Of a stretch of 6,548 nucleotides of DNA, positions 1 through 6,177 are shown in pieces (within the stretch, counting starts at the first letter, position 1; each line of letters opens with the position of its first letter). Below the pieces are notes generated by a model, which saw only the letters and a program-made list of their open reading frames with translations, was not told the origin of the DNA and did not search any database. A program made the position numbers and the translations under genes. The stretch is from Actinomycetota bacterium (lineage in GTDB: Bacteria > Actinomycetota > Acidimicrobiia > Acidimicrobiales > Ilumatobacteraceae), in assembly GCA_005801025.1 (NCBI GenBank), contig SYDZ01000068.1:1-6548 (forward strand), in the 5' to 3' direction.

Positions 1-18
1 CGTGATGGTGCATCAGCG

Positions 19-1659
19 TCACTGAATATTGTCAAGTAATCGACGAGCAATGACCTTGAGGCACAATGTCTCATCGGCACCCTCGAAGATTGACAAAACT
101 CGTGCATCGACGTAAAGGCGACTGACCGAATATTCTTCGGCGTATCCGTAGCCACCGTGAATTTGCATTGCTTCACGGGCGACCCACTCGGCAGCCTTGC
201 AGACATAAGCCTTGACCATGCTGGCTTCCGTCGTGCCTTCGCCTTTGGCCATTAACTTTGCGACCTCGTAACCGAACTGTCGACCAGCCTGAATTAAAAC
301 GGCCATGCGACCTAACTTGACCTTCGTGAGTTGGTACTCGGCAACGTTGTGGCCAAAGACGGTGCGGTTGTTGGCGTAGTCGTATGCAGCCTCATAGGCA
401 GCTTGCATGACACCCACGGCGCGAGCAGCAGTTTGCAATCGCCCATTCTCAAAGCCTTCCATCTGGTAGTAGAAGCCTTTGCCGAGCCCACCTTCTTCAC
501 CAATCAAGTTGGTGGCGGGAACCCACCAGTTTTCTAGGGCGATTTCGTAGGAGTGCATGCCACGATAACCAATGGTGTCAATCGGGCGACCCTCCATCTT
601 GCCGACAGAGCCATCGTCACGAACATTTTGTGTGAACTCAAATCCGTGAGCGTCGCCCCAAGGTTTAGGAACAATAAACAGACTGAGACCACGGTGAGTT
701 TTTGAGCGGTCTGGATCAGTACGTGCCAAGAGCATCAAAACATCTGCTCGGCCGGCGAAGGTGCACCATGTTTTCACACCATTGATGACGTAGCCGGCTT
801 GGCCTTCGGGTCCTGTTGCAGGCACGGCAGTCACTTTGATGCCAGCCACGTCACTGCCATAGTCGGGTTCGGTGACGGCGACCGCAACCATCACTTCGGC
901 GGTTGCTAATTTCGGAAGCCACTCTTGCTTCTGGGCTTCGGTGCCACCCTTCACTAAAGCGCGAGTCAAGATTTCGGGACGCGTGATTAATGATCCACCG
1001 ATACCCAAACTGCCTCGACTGAGTTCTTCGGTAGCCACCACCATGGCCATATATTCACCTTGACCACCTTCGGAAAAACCACCGTATTCGGCAGGTACCG
1101 ATAGGCCGAAAGCACCCATCTCGGCGAGACCACTAATGATTTCTTCGGGAACATCTTCGTTATAGCGGTGCACATGTTCGGCACGCGGAGAGATCACTTT
1201 GTCGGTGAAGGCACGAAAGGTGTCTTGCACCATTTCAAAGTCATCATCTAGGTGCCGTGGCCCTTGAACATCGGCCAGCGATGCTATGAATTCTGGATCC
1301 CGATACACGGTGATGAACGGCAAGGTTGCGGCTAACGGGTTTGCGTCGAGTCCCCATAGTGCTTCGCGACCAATTAACTTTGTCATCAACTCGTGAGCCA
1401 TATCGGCCGTAAAGGCGCAAGCGATTTGACCTTCATGGTCGCCCTTGGAGCCGTAATCAAGAAGTGAACGCGCAGTCTCAACTGCCGAAGCGGCATGGGC
1501 TAAGTCATAGGCCAAGACTTGATGTTTGTCCGCTCCACCAGTGGCAGAAAGTTGACGAAGTCCTTGGGTCACGACCCGTGAACAGAGATCAATGACCTCA
1601 GCGGCGGTCTGCAAGTCGGGGGTGACGCAAGGCGAACTCATGGATGAAACGCTACCCAT
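19..1659 (-). CDS. Acyl-CoA dehydrogenase with N-terminal extension, probable (2S)-methylsuccinyl-CoA dehydrogenase type
   Basis: This is a cytoplasmic FAD enzyme that introduces an alpha,beta double bond into an acyl-CoA and passes electrons to ETF. Numbering is from ATG 1659 (546 aa). Residues 1-135 form an extra, mostly helical domain. The dehydrogenase core runs from about 138 to 542, with TEPDYGSD at 263-270 in the FAD/substrate region, RTVFG at 432-436, QIHGGYGY at 499-506, and the catalytic base Glu526 in IFEGADE. Classical acyl-CoA dehydrogenases are about 380 aa. The long N-terminus, total length, and segments such as LAEMGAFGLSVP and GRLQTAARAVGV resemble, from memory, (2S)-methylsuccinyl-CoA dehydrogenase (Mcd) of the ethylmalonyl-CoA pathway. 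The frame extends to a TTG at 1695, and ATG 1641 is also possible. I prefer 1659 because of family length and a promoter-like TTGAGG/TGTATC pair ending 6 bases upstream. No Shine-Dalgarno sequence is seen. The gene is divergent from the LOG gene. Membership of the dehydrogenase family is near certain; the substrate is inferred. Confidence 0.93.
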   Translation of the reverse strand: MGSVSSMSSPCVTPDLQTAAEVIDLCSRVVTQGLRQLSATGGADKHQVLAYDLAHAASAVETARSLLDYGSKGDHEGQIACAFTADMAHELMTKLIGREALWGLDANPLAATLPFITVYRDPEFIASLADVQGPRHLDDDFEMVQDTFRAFTDKVISPRAEHVHRYNEDVPEEIISGLAEMGAFGLSVPAEYGGFSEGGQGEYMAMVVATEELSRGSLGIGGSLITRPEILTRALVKGGTEAQKQEWLPKLATAEVMVAVAVTEPDYGSDVAGIKVTAVPATGPEGQAGYVINGVKTWCTFAGRADVLMLLARTDPDRSKTHRGLSLFIVPKPWGDAHGFEFTQNVRDDGSVGKMEGRPIDTIGYRGMHSYEIALENWWVPATNLIGEEGGLGKGFYYQMEGFENGRLQTAARAVGVMQAAYEAAYDYANNRTVFGHNVAEYQLTKVKLGRMAVLIQAGRQFGYEVAKLMAKGEGTTEASMVKAYVCKAAEWVAREAMQIHGGYGYAEEYSVSRLYVDARVLSIFEGADETLCLKVIARRLLDNIQ

Positions 1660-1773
1660 CTGTGGGATACACGCGGGAAGTCGGAGGTCCCTCAACTCTG
1701 AGTCTCGTCATGGTCAAGCGTCACCTCCAGTTGAGCCCATTCCAGTTACCTCGTGATGTGTCAGGCTTATGAC
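1660..1773. promoter_or_regulatory. Divergent intergenic region with paired TTGAG elements
   Basis: This stretch separates the divergent dehydrogenase and LOG genes and must hold both promoters. It contains a 7-base inverted repeat: CTCAACT at 1691-1697 and AGTTGAG at 1729-1735. A second pair, GGAGGT at 1683-1688 and ACCTCC at 1723-1728, overlaps it in swapped order. Each AGTTGAG copy contains a TTGAG that could be a -35 box. On the plus strand TTGAGC 1731-1736 is followed after 17 bases by TGATGT (1754-1759). On the minus strand TTGAGG (1695-1690) is followed after 18 bases by TGTATC (1671-1666), 6 bases before ATG 1659. The -10 matches are weak, so the exact boxes are tentative; the repeats could also be an operator. 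Confidence 0.3.
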
Positions 1774-2409
1774 ATGGCAACGCAGGCAATGGGTCGCAAT
1801 ATAGGTGTTTATTGTGGTTCCAGCGCTGGTTCAACCCCGGAGTTTGCTGCCGAGGCTGTGGCTCTGGGGTCGGCATTAGTGACCGGAGGACATGGCTTGG
1901 TCTATGGAGGCGGTCGCATTGGGCTGATGGGCCTGATTGCCGACTCAGTACTCGACAGCGGCGGTCAAGTGCATGGCGTGATTCCCGAGCATCTCGTCAA
2001 GGCTGAAACCGCCCATCAAGGACTCACGACATTAGAGATTGTGAACTCGATGCACGAACGCAAGGCCCGCATGGAGGAACTCTCAGTTGGATTTATAGTT
2101 TTGCCCGGGGGATTCGGCACGTTTGATGAAGTGTTCGAAATTCTCACATGGAATCAACTAGGGCTGATCACGAAGCCGGTTGTCTTTCTGGATGGAACCG
2201 GTTACTACGCGCGGCTCTTTGAAGCCTTTGAGCACATGTTTTCAACTGGCTTTGTCAAGGAGAACTATCGAGCGATGATGAACCGCGCGACTTCTGTCGA
2301 GGAGGCTGTGCGCATCGCTTCGAGTCCAGCGCCAAAAGTTGATGGCAAGTTGCGCAATCTCGAGGTCACTTCAAGGCGTCATAATTCTTCATCTGAGGAT
2401 TTTTTATGA
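1774..2409 (+). CDS. LOG-family protein (cytokinin riboside 5'-monophosphate phosphoribohydrolase-like, TIGR00730 type)
   Basis: Proteins of this Rossmann-like family cleave the N-glycosidic bond of nucleoside 5'-monophosphates (AMP or N6-modified AMP), releasing the base and ribose 5-phosphate; they act in the cytosol, usually as dimers. Numbering from ATG 1774 (211 aa, close to the usual size): IGVYCGSS at 10-17, GLVYGGGRIGLMG at 41-53, the Arg-Lys pair in HERKARM at 94-100, and the signature PGGFGTFDE at 111-119, containing the catalytic Glu/Thr region. Start choice: the frame opens at GTG 1753, with ATGs at 1756, 1774 and 1789. ATG 1774 has AGG at 1763-1765, 8 bases upstream; ATG 1789 gives the most family-like N-terminus but its AGG is only 2 bases away. 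The last ~25 residues are polar and Ser/Arg-rich. The stop overlaps the next gene by ATGA. The family is clear; whether the product is a cytokinin or simply a purine base cannot be read from sequence. Confidence 0.93.
   Translation: MATQAMGRNIGVYCGSSAGSTPEFAAEAVALGSALVTGGHGLVYGGGRIGLMGLIADSVLDSGGQVHGVIPEHLVKAETAHQGLTTLEIVNSMHERKARMEELSVGFIVLPGGFGTFDEVFEILTWNQLGLITKPVVFLDGTGYYARLFEAFEHMFSTGFVKENYRAMMNRATSVEEAVRIASSPAPKVDGKLRNLEVTSRRHNSSSEDFL
2395..2398 (+). promoter_or_regulatory. Ribosome binding site of the serine hydrolase gene
   Basis: GAGG lies 7 bases before ATG 2406, inside the end of the LOG gene. Together with the ATGA overlap it supports this start and translational coupling of the two genes. 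Confidence 0.6.
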
Positions 2410-3482
2410 GCGAACTATTTCCATTTCCACCGCAGCCGCCAAGTGTTGCTTGGCCGACGAGGGAGTGGATCATTGGGGACCTCAGCCCAAGTGTCAAAGA
2501 TGGTGAGATCAGTAGTGCCCTTGGTGAGTTGTTTGATCACGGAGTAAATCCACCAGCGAGTAAAGGCATTTCGTTAGCGACGGTGATCATTCATTGTGGG
2601 AAATTAGTTCTTGAGCGTTACGGCACTCAACCTGACACAGCGTTCGGCGCAGGTGGTCCCGTCGATCGCGATACGACATTGATTTCTTGGAGTATGGCCA
2701 AGAGCATTACTCAAACCGTCTTGGCGATACTCCTTGACGAGATGGGCATAGATGTTGATTCACCAGTAGCGATTCCTGAATGGTCGGGTGATCAACGCAG
2801 CAAGATAACTTGGCGCCATCTGTTAGAAATGCGTGACGGCCTAGATTTTGTTGAGGAGTATGTTGTCGATGAATCGGGTCAGAGTAAATCTGATGTCCTA
2901 GACATGCTCTTCGGTAGCGGTTCAAGCGATGTTGCTCAATACGCCAGGTCCCGACCACTCAAACATGAGCCGGGAAGTGTTTGGTCGTACTCATCAGGTT
3001 CAACCAATATTCTCTGTGGCCTGATGAAGGATTTGTTGGACACAACAAGTCTTGAGCACTTTTTGAACCAGCGAATTTTTCTGCCGCTAGGGATGCATTC
3101 GGCAACTGCAAAGTTTGATGAGGTAGGAACTTTTATCGGGTCTTCTTATGTGTATGCCACAGCCCGTGATTTTGCCCGTTTCGGATATTTGTATCTACGC
3201 GGTGGAGAGTGCGAAAGCGGCCAGATATTGTCGCGAGATCGGGTTGATGCTGCGCGACGGCAGCATGCCGTTGATATTGAAAGTGGTCATGGCTACGGAC
3301 AGCATTGGTGGATTTGGAAATCGCTGGCGGGGGCCATGTCTGCTCAGGGGTATGAGGGTCAGCGAACGATTGTTGTGCCTCAATACGATCTTGTCGTCGT
3401 GCATTTGGGGAAATGGGTCGCTGAAACACAGCCTTTTCTTGACCTGCAATTAGCCCGAGTTGTGGGGGCTTTCGCTCCCTGA
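2406..3482 (+). CDS. Beta-lactamase-related serine hydrolase (class C / esterase EstB-NylB-like)
   Basis: This 358-aa protein belongs to the penicillin-binding-protein-like serine hydrolases, which use an acyl-serine intermediate on esters, amides or peptides. The catalytic SxxK is S96-M-A-K99 (in ISWSMAKS), and the second motif is Y195-S-S197 (in VWSYSSGSTN). The third-motif region near the C-terminus is HGYGQHWW (about 295-302) followed by GYEGQ and a beta strand rich in Val; a classical KTG triad is absent, as is common in the esterase/NylB branch. There is no signal peptide: the N-terminus (MSELFPFPPQPPSVAW) is proline-rich and not hydrophobic, so a cytoplasmic enzyme is expected rather than a secreted antibiotic-resistance beta-lactamase. 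The gene starts inside the stop of the LOG gene (ATGA at 2406-2409), so the two are almost certainly co-translated. The substrate is unknown. Confidence 0.93.
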   Translation: MSELFPFPPQPPSVAWPTREWIIGDLSPSVKDGEISSALGELFDHGVNPPASKGISLATVIIHCGKLVLERYGTQPDTAFGAGGPVDRDTTLISWSMAKSITQTVLAILLDEMGIDVDSPVAIPEWSGDQRSKITWRHLLEMRDGLDFVEEYVVDESGQSKSDVLDMLFGSGSSDVAQYARSRPLKHEPGSVWSYSSGSTNILCGLMKDLLDTTSLEHFLNQRIFLPLGMHSATAKFDEVGTFIGSSYVYATARDFARFGYLYLRGGECESGQILSRDRVDAARRQHAVDIESGHGYGQHWWIWKSLAGAMSAQGYEGQRTIVVPQYDLVVVHLGKWVAETQPFLDLQLARVVGAFAP

Positions 3483-3533
3483 CGAATATGAAGATTGCCG
3501 TTGCGGGACTCGGTGAACTGCTAGAACATAGGT

Positions 3534-4772
3534 ATGTCCAGTGAATTTGGTGGGGAGCAAGTGGTGCCTCCACTGAGGTCAGGGATCATGAAAAACAAGC
3601 AGGGTTTGCGACGATCCCGCCAACGCGCAACGATCAGAATGCTCAAGGGTCTTGCCACCTTGCTCGTTGTCTATTTTCTCATTCTCAACATTCCGGGATT
3701 ACGTAATGCCGTGGATCAACTGAGCGATGTCCGTCCGGAACTCTTGGTACTTGGACTCGCTCTTGAAATAGTTGCCCTGTTCTGTTATTCCGTGATGACT
3801 CGCGCTGCGCTCGGACCAGTTGGGCACCACCTGTCGGTGTTGCACCTGTTTCGGATTCAGTTGTCGACGCGCGCCTTATCAAGTTTGGTGCCTGGAGGAA
3901 GTGCTGCTGGTTCGGCGCTCGGCTTCCGTCTGATGGTGGCCTCAGGAGTGCCAGGTCCAGATGCTGGATTTGCATTGGCCACAGCGGGCTTGACTTCAGC
4001 AGTTGTTCTGAACTTTATTTTGTGGGGTGGATTGATTGTTTCAATCCCATTGCGCGGAGTGAACCCCGTCTATGGAACAGCTGCTATCGCCGGAGTTATT
4101 TTAATGGGCATCGCCGTGGCAATCCTCTTTGGGTTGATTGAGGGTCAAGAGCGGTCAGAAAAAATTCTCCGCTCTATTGCGCGTCGATTGCACTTGAATG
4201 AGGAACGCGCAGGCGAAGCAGTGCGTCATATCGGTGGACGAATGAAAGAATTGTCGGGTGACAAGGTAATGTTGCGGCGCCTCGTTGGTTGGGCTACCGC
4301 TAACTGGCTGATTGACGCCGCTGCACTGTGGGTTTTTCTCCGCGCTTTTGGTGAATCGCTGACTTTTGATGGATTGATCGTCGCCTTTGGTTTGGCCAAT
4401 GTGCTGGCTGCTATTCCTCTTACACCTGGGGGACTGGGTTTAGTCGAAGGGACCTATGTTCCAGTCTTGGTCGGATTTGGTCTTACTAGGGCGACAGCCG
4501 TCGTCGGGGTCGTCTCCTACCGAGTGGCTCAATTTTGGCTCCCGATATTGATTGGTGGTCTGACGTATTTGTCTTTGCGAATCGGTCCGTGGGCTATTGA
4601 CCGCAACCGACTTGAGCCATTGCGAAATGTCGTGGCGACGGCGGGTTCGGATGATGAGCGGATATTGGACTTCTCCGAACGCTTCCCAGGTAAGGAAAGA
4701 ACTGGTCAAATTCGCACCCCATCTGAGGAAGAGATTCGTTCTGCCGAAAACTTTCGGCGTCAGCAGGACTAG
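3534..4772 (+). CDS. Flippase-like integral membrane protein (lysylphosphatidylglycerol synthase TM-region / UPF0104 family)
   Basis: This is a multi-pass inner-membrane protein of 412 aa. After a basic cytoplasmic N-terminus (RRSRQR at 26-31), hydrophobic segments lie at roughly 37-55, 70-90, 143-170, 180-201, 250-270, 279-295 and further to about 355; a charged tail from about 362 to 412 is cytoplasmic. Two family-typical glycine-proline motifs are visible: SLVPGGSAAG at 116-125 and PLTPGGLGLVEG at 294-305. The fold is that of the flippase half of MprF and of AglD/YbhN-like proteins, associated with moving lipids or lipid-linked intermediates between leaflets. There is no aminoacyl-transferase domain, so it is not a full MprF. 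Start: ATG 3534 shares its upstream context with the next gene and could be leaderless. ATG 3588 (residue 19) has GAGG at 3575-3578, 9 bases upstream, and is a serious alternative. The transported lipid is unknown. Confidence 0.9.
   Translation: MSSEFGGEQVVPPLRSGIMKNKQGLRRSRQRATIRMLKGLATLLVVYFLILNIPGLRNAVDQLSDVRPELLVLGLALEIVALFCYSVMTRAALGPVGHHLSVLHLFRIQLSTRALSSLVPGGSAAGSALGFRLMVASGVPGPDAGFALATAGLTSAVVLNFILWGGLIVSIPLRGVNPVYGTAAIAGVILMGIAVAILFGLIEGQERSEKILRSIARRLHLNEERAGEAVRHIGGRMKELSGDKVMLRRLVGWATANWLIDAAALWVFLRAFGESLTFDGLIVAFGLANVLAAIPLTPGGLGLVEGTYVPVLVGFGLTRATAVVGVVSYRVAQFWLPILIGGLTYLSLRIGPWAIDRNRLEPLRNVVATAGSDDERILDFSERFPGKERTGQIRTPSEEEIRSAENFRRQQD
4743..4758. repeat. Perfect 7-bp inverted repeat at the end of the flippase gene
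   Basis: GCCGAAA (4743-4749) and TTTCGGC (4752-4758) pair perfectly around AC. The repeat lies in the last codons of the flippase gene, 23 bases before the MaoC start. No T-run follows, so it is a poor terminator; an operator or an mRNA hairpin is possible. Confidence 0.4.
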
Positions 4773-4781
4773 TTTCTAGGT
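4770..4781 (+). promoter_or_regulatory. Candidate -10 box for a leaderless MaoC transcript
   Basis: TAGTTT (4770-4775) fits the actinobacterial TANNNT -10 pattern and is followed by exactly 6 bases before ATG 4782, the spacing expected when the transcript begins at the start codon. No good -35 box and no Shine-Dalgarno at proper spacing are seen. The TAG is also the stop codon of the flippase gene. Confidence 0.35.
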
Positions 4782-5300
4782 ATGACTATTCACGAGCGCC
4801 CATTTGGCCGTTGCCTAGAAGATTTTGTGATTGGCGATGTATACCGCCATTGGCCAGGAAAAACCATTACCGAATATGACGATCATTTGTTTTGCATGAT
4901 CACTATGAACCACCATCCATTGCATACCAACGATTGGTTTGCTGGAAAGAGTGTTCAGGGCCGCAATGTTGTCGTCGGCAACTTGGTCTATTCTTTAGTA
5001 CTCGGTATGAGCGTGCCTGATGTCAGTGGAGCAGCAATCGCCAATCTTGAAGTGGAGACTTTGCAGCATAAGTTTCCGACCTTTCATGGGGACACGATTC
5101 ACGCCGAAACTCGGGTACTTGATAAGCAAGAGAGCAAGTCAAAGAATGATCGTGGCATCGTCACCGTTGAGACCAAAGGCTTTAACCAAGATGGCAAAGA
5201 AGTGTGTTACTTCCGTCGTCGGGTGATGGTTTGGAAGCGAGAGTTTGCTCCGAGTCGTGAGCGTCCCTACAACGGGGATGCCGCTTGGGGCGAAGCCTGA
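4782..5300 (+). CDS. MaoC-family hydratase, probable mesaconyl-CoA hydratase of the actinobacterial single-domain type
   Basis: This 172-aa cytoplasmic protein has a single hot-dog fold that adds water across an enoyl-CoA double bond. GRCLEDFVIGDVYRHWPGKT covers the N-terminal strand region (9-28). The hydratase-2 catalytic loop is T41-M-N43-H-H-P46-L-H48, so His48 is kept while the usual Asp of S-G-D-x-N-P-x-H is Asn43. The hot-dog helix and sheet follow (NVVVGNLVYSLVLGMSVPDV, then FPTFHGDTIHAETRVL). The segments EYDDHLF, TMNHHPLH, LGMSVPDVSG and FHGDTI match, from memory, the single-domain MaoC proteins next to crotonyl-CoA carboxylase/reductase in streptomycetes, which are assigned to mesaconyl-CoA hydration. 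The gene starts 10 bases after the flippase stop, and its 3' end overlaps mutY if that gene starts at 5285. The family is firm; the substrate is inferred from resemblance and from the Mcd-like dehydrogenase in the window. Confidence 0.92.
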   Translation: MTIHERPFGRCLEDFVIGDVYRHWPGKTITEYDDHLFCMITMNHHPLHTNDWFAGKSVQGRNVVVGNLVYSLVLGMSVPDVSGAAIANLEVETLQHKFPTFHGDTIHAETRVLDKQESKSKNDRGIVTVETKGFNQDGKEVCYFRRRVMVWKREFAPSRERPYNGDAAWGEA

Positions 5301-6166
5301 AAGTTGCTTCTTCTGTGAGCGACCACACTGGTCTTCACGCATCAATATTTTCGTGGATCACTCCGAGACTGCGACAATTACCCTGGCGTGATACGCGCGA
5401 TCCTTGGCACGTCCTTGTTAGCGAAGTAATGCTGCAACAAACTGGGGTTAGTCGTGCCATGCCGAAGTGGCAGATGTTTATTGACGCATTTGCCACACCT
5501 GCCGATTGTGCTGAGGCGCCCTTGGGTGATGTTCTGCGTCTCTGGCAGGGTCTCGGTTATCCGCGTCGAGCGCGAAATCTGCAAGCCGCCGCGCGAGTCA
5601 TTGTTGAGCAACATGATGGTCTCACGCCGAGCACGCTTGATGAACTACTTGCATTGCCCGGTGTCGGCCCGTATACCGCGCGAGCTGTTTTGGCTTTTGC
5701 ATTTGAAGAGGATGCGGCCGTAGTTGACACCAATATCGCGCGAGTACTCGCAAGGTTTCACGGAAGAACTCTGAAGGCTCGTGATGCTCAGCAACTGGCC
5801 GATGATTGGGTTCCACAAGGAGAAGCGTGGCTATGGAATCAAGCGCTCATGGACCTGGGTGCAACTATTTGTCGTCCACAACCTACGTGCGATGAGTGTC
5901 CGCTGAGTGAGAAATGTCGCTGGCGTGGGACTGGCACCGACCCAAGTGTGGGTTCGGCTGGGGTGAGTGTCGCCCAGGCCAAGTTCGCTGGTTCAGATCG
6001 CCAAGCCCGTGGGCGATTGATGAAGCAACTCGGAGAGTGTGCTGTGCCCATTCACGCAGTGGCAGAGATTATGGATCGCCCACTTGCAACAGCAGAACGA
6101 TTGGTAGTGAATCTCGTCGATGAAGGTTTGGTGATTCGTCAAAATGGCGAACTTTCCTTGCCGTAA
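5285..6166 (+). CDS. mutY: A/G-specific adenine glycosylase MutY (short actinobacterial form)
   Basis: MutY removes adenine mispaired with 8-oxoguanine, preventing G:C to T:A mutations. Numbering from TTG 5285 (293 aa): LPWRDTRDPWHVLVSEVMLQQT contains the catalytic Glu47; the helix-hairpin-helix LPGVGPYTA is at 124-132; the catalytic Asp148 is in VVDTNIAR; and four cysteines for a 4Fe-4S cluster are at 196, 202, 205 and 211. The first Cys spacing is x5, not the canonical x6. After the cluster only about 80 residues remain, including KFAGSDRQARGRL and a winged-helix-like end, instead of the NUDIX-like 8-oxoG domain of ~350-aa enterobacterial MutY; this short form is common in actinobacteria. 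Start: TTG 5285 overlaps the MaoC gene by 16 bases and has GGGG at 5274-5277, 7 bases upstream. GTG 5315 gives the more usual N-terminal length but has no visible ribosome site. The gene ends 11 bases from the convergent selenoprotein gene. Confidence 0.95.
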   Translation: MGRSLKVASSVSDHTGLHASIFSWITPRLRQLPWRDTRDPWHVLVSEVMLQQTGVSRAMPKWQMFIDAFATPADCAEAPLGDVLRLWQGLGYPRRARNLQAAARVIVEQHDGLTPSTLDELLALPGVGPYTARAVLAFAFEEDAAVVDTNIARVLARFHGRTLKARDAQQLADDWVPQGEAWLWNQALMDLGATICRPQPTCDECPLSEKCRWRGTGTDPSVGSAGVSVAQAKFAGSDRQARGRLMKQLGECAVPIHAVAEIMDRPLATAERLVVNLVDEGLVIRQNGELSLP

Positions 6167-6177
6167 TCACCTCTTTA

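Noticed and set aside
1..18. A small hairpin (TGATG/CATCA) or a downstream minus-strand gene start (ATG at 13-11) at the left edge
   Set aside because: The stem is only 5 bp and too little sequence lies beyond the dehydrogenase stop to support either.
120..1180. Many TTCGG pentamers on the plus strand
   Set aside because: They arise from frequent C-ending codons followed by GAA (Glu) or CGAA junctions in the minus-strand dehydrogenase gene and have no regular spacing, so they are not an uptake signal or repeat.
1660..1695. Extension of the dehydrogenase to TTG 1695
   Set aside because: It has no convincing ribosome site, the added residues are not family-like, and it would overlap the better promoter-like boxes; 1659 gives the usual length for the family.
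2406..3482. The serine hydrolase as an antibiotic-resistance beta-lactamase
   Set aside because: There is no signal peptide and no KTG motif; the sequence fits the cytoplasmic esterase/NylB-like branch.
3133..3573. A 146-aa minus-strand reading frame across the serine hydrolase end
   Set aside because: It lies antisense to a clearly coding gene, has low-complexity composition and no recognisable motif.
6167..6177. A bidirectional terminator between mutY and the selenoprotein gene
   Set aside because: Only 11 bases separate the convergent genes, and no hairpin or T-run is visible across the junction.
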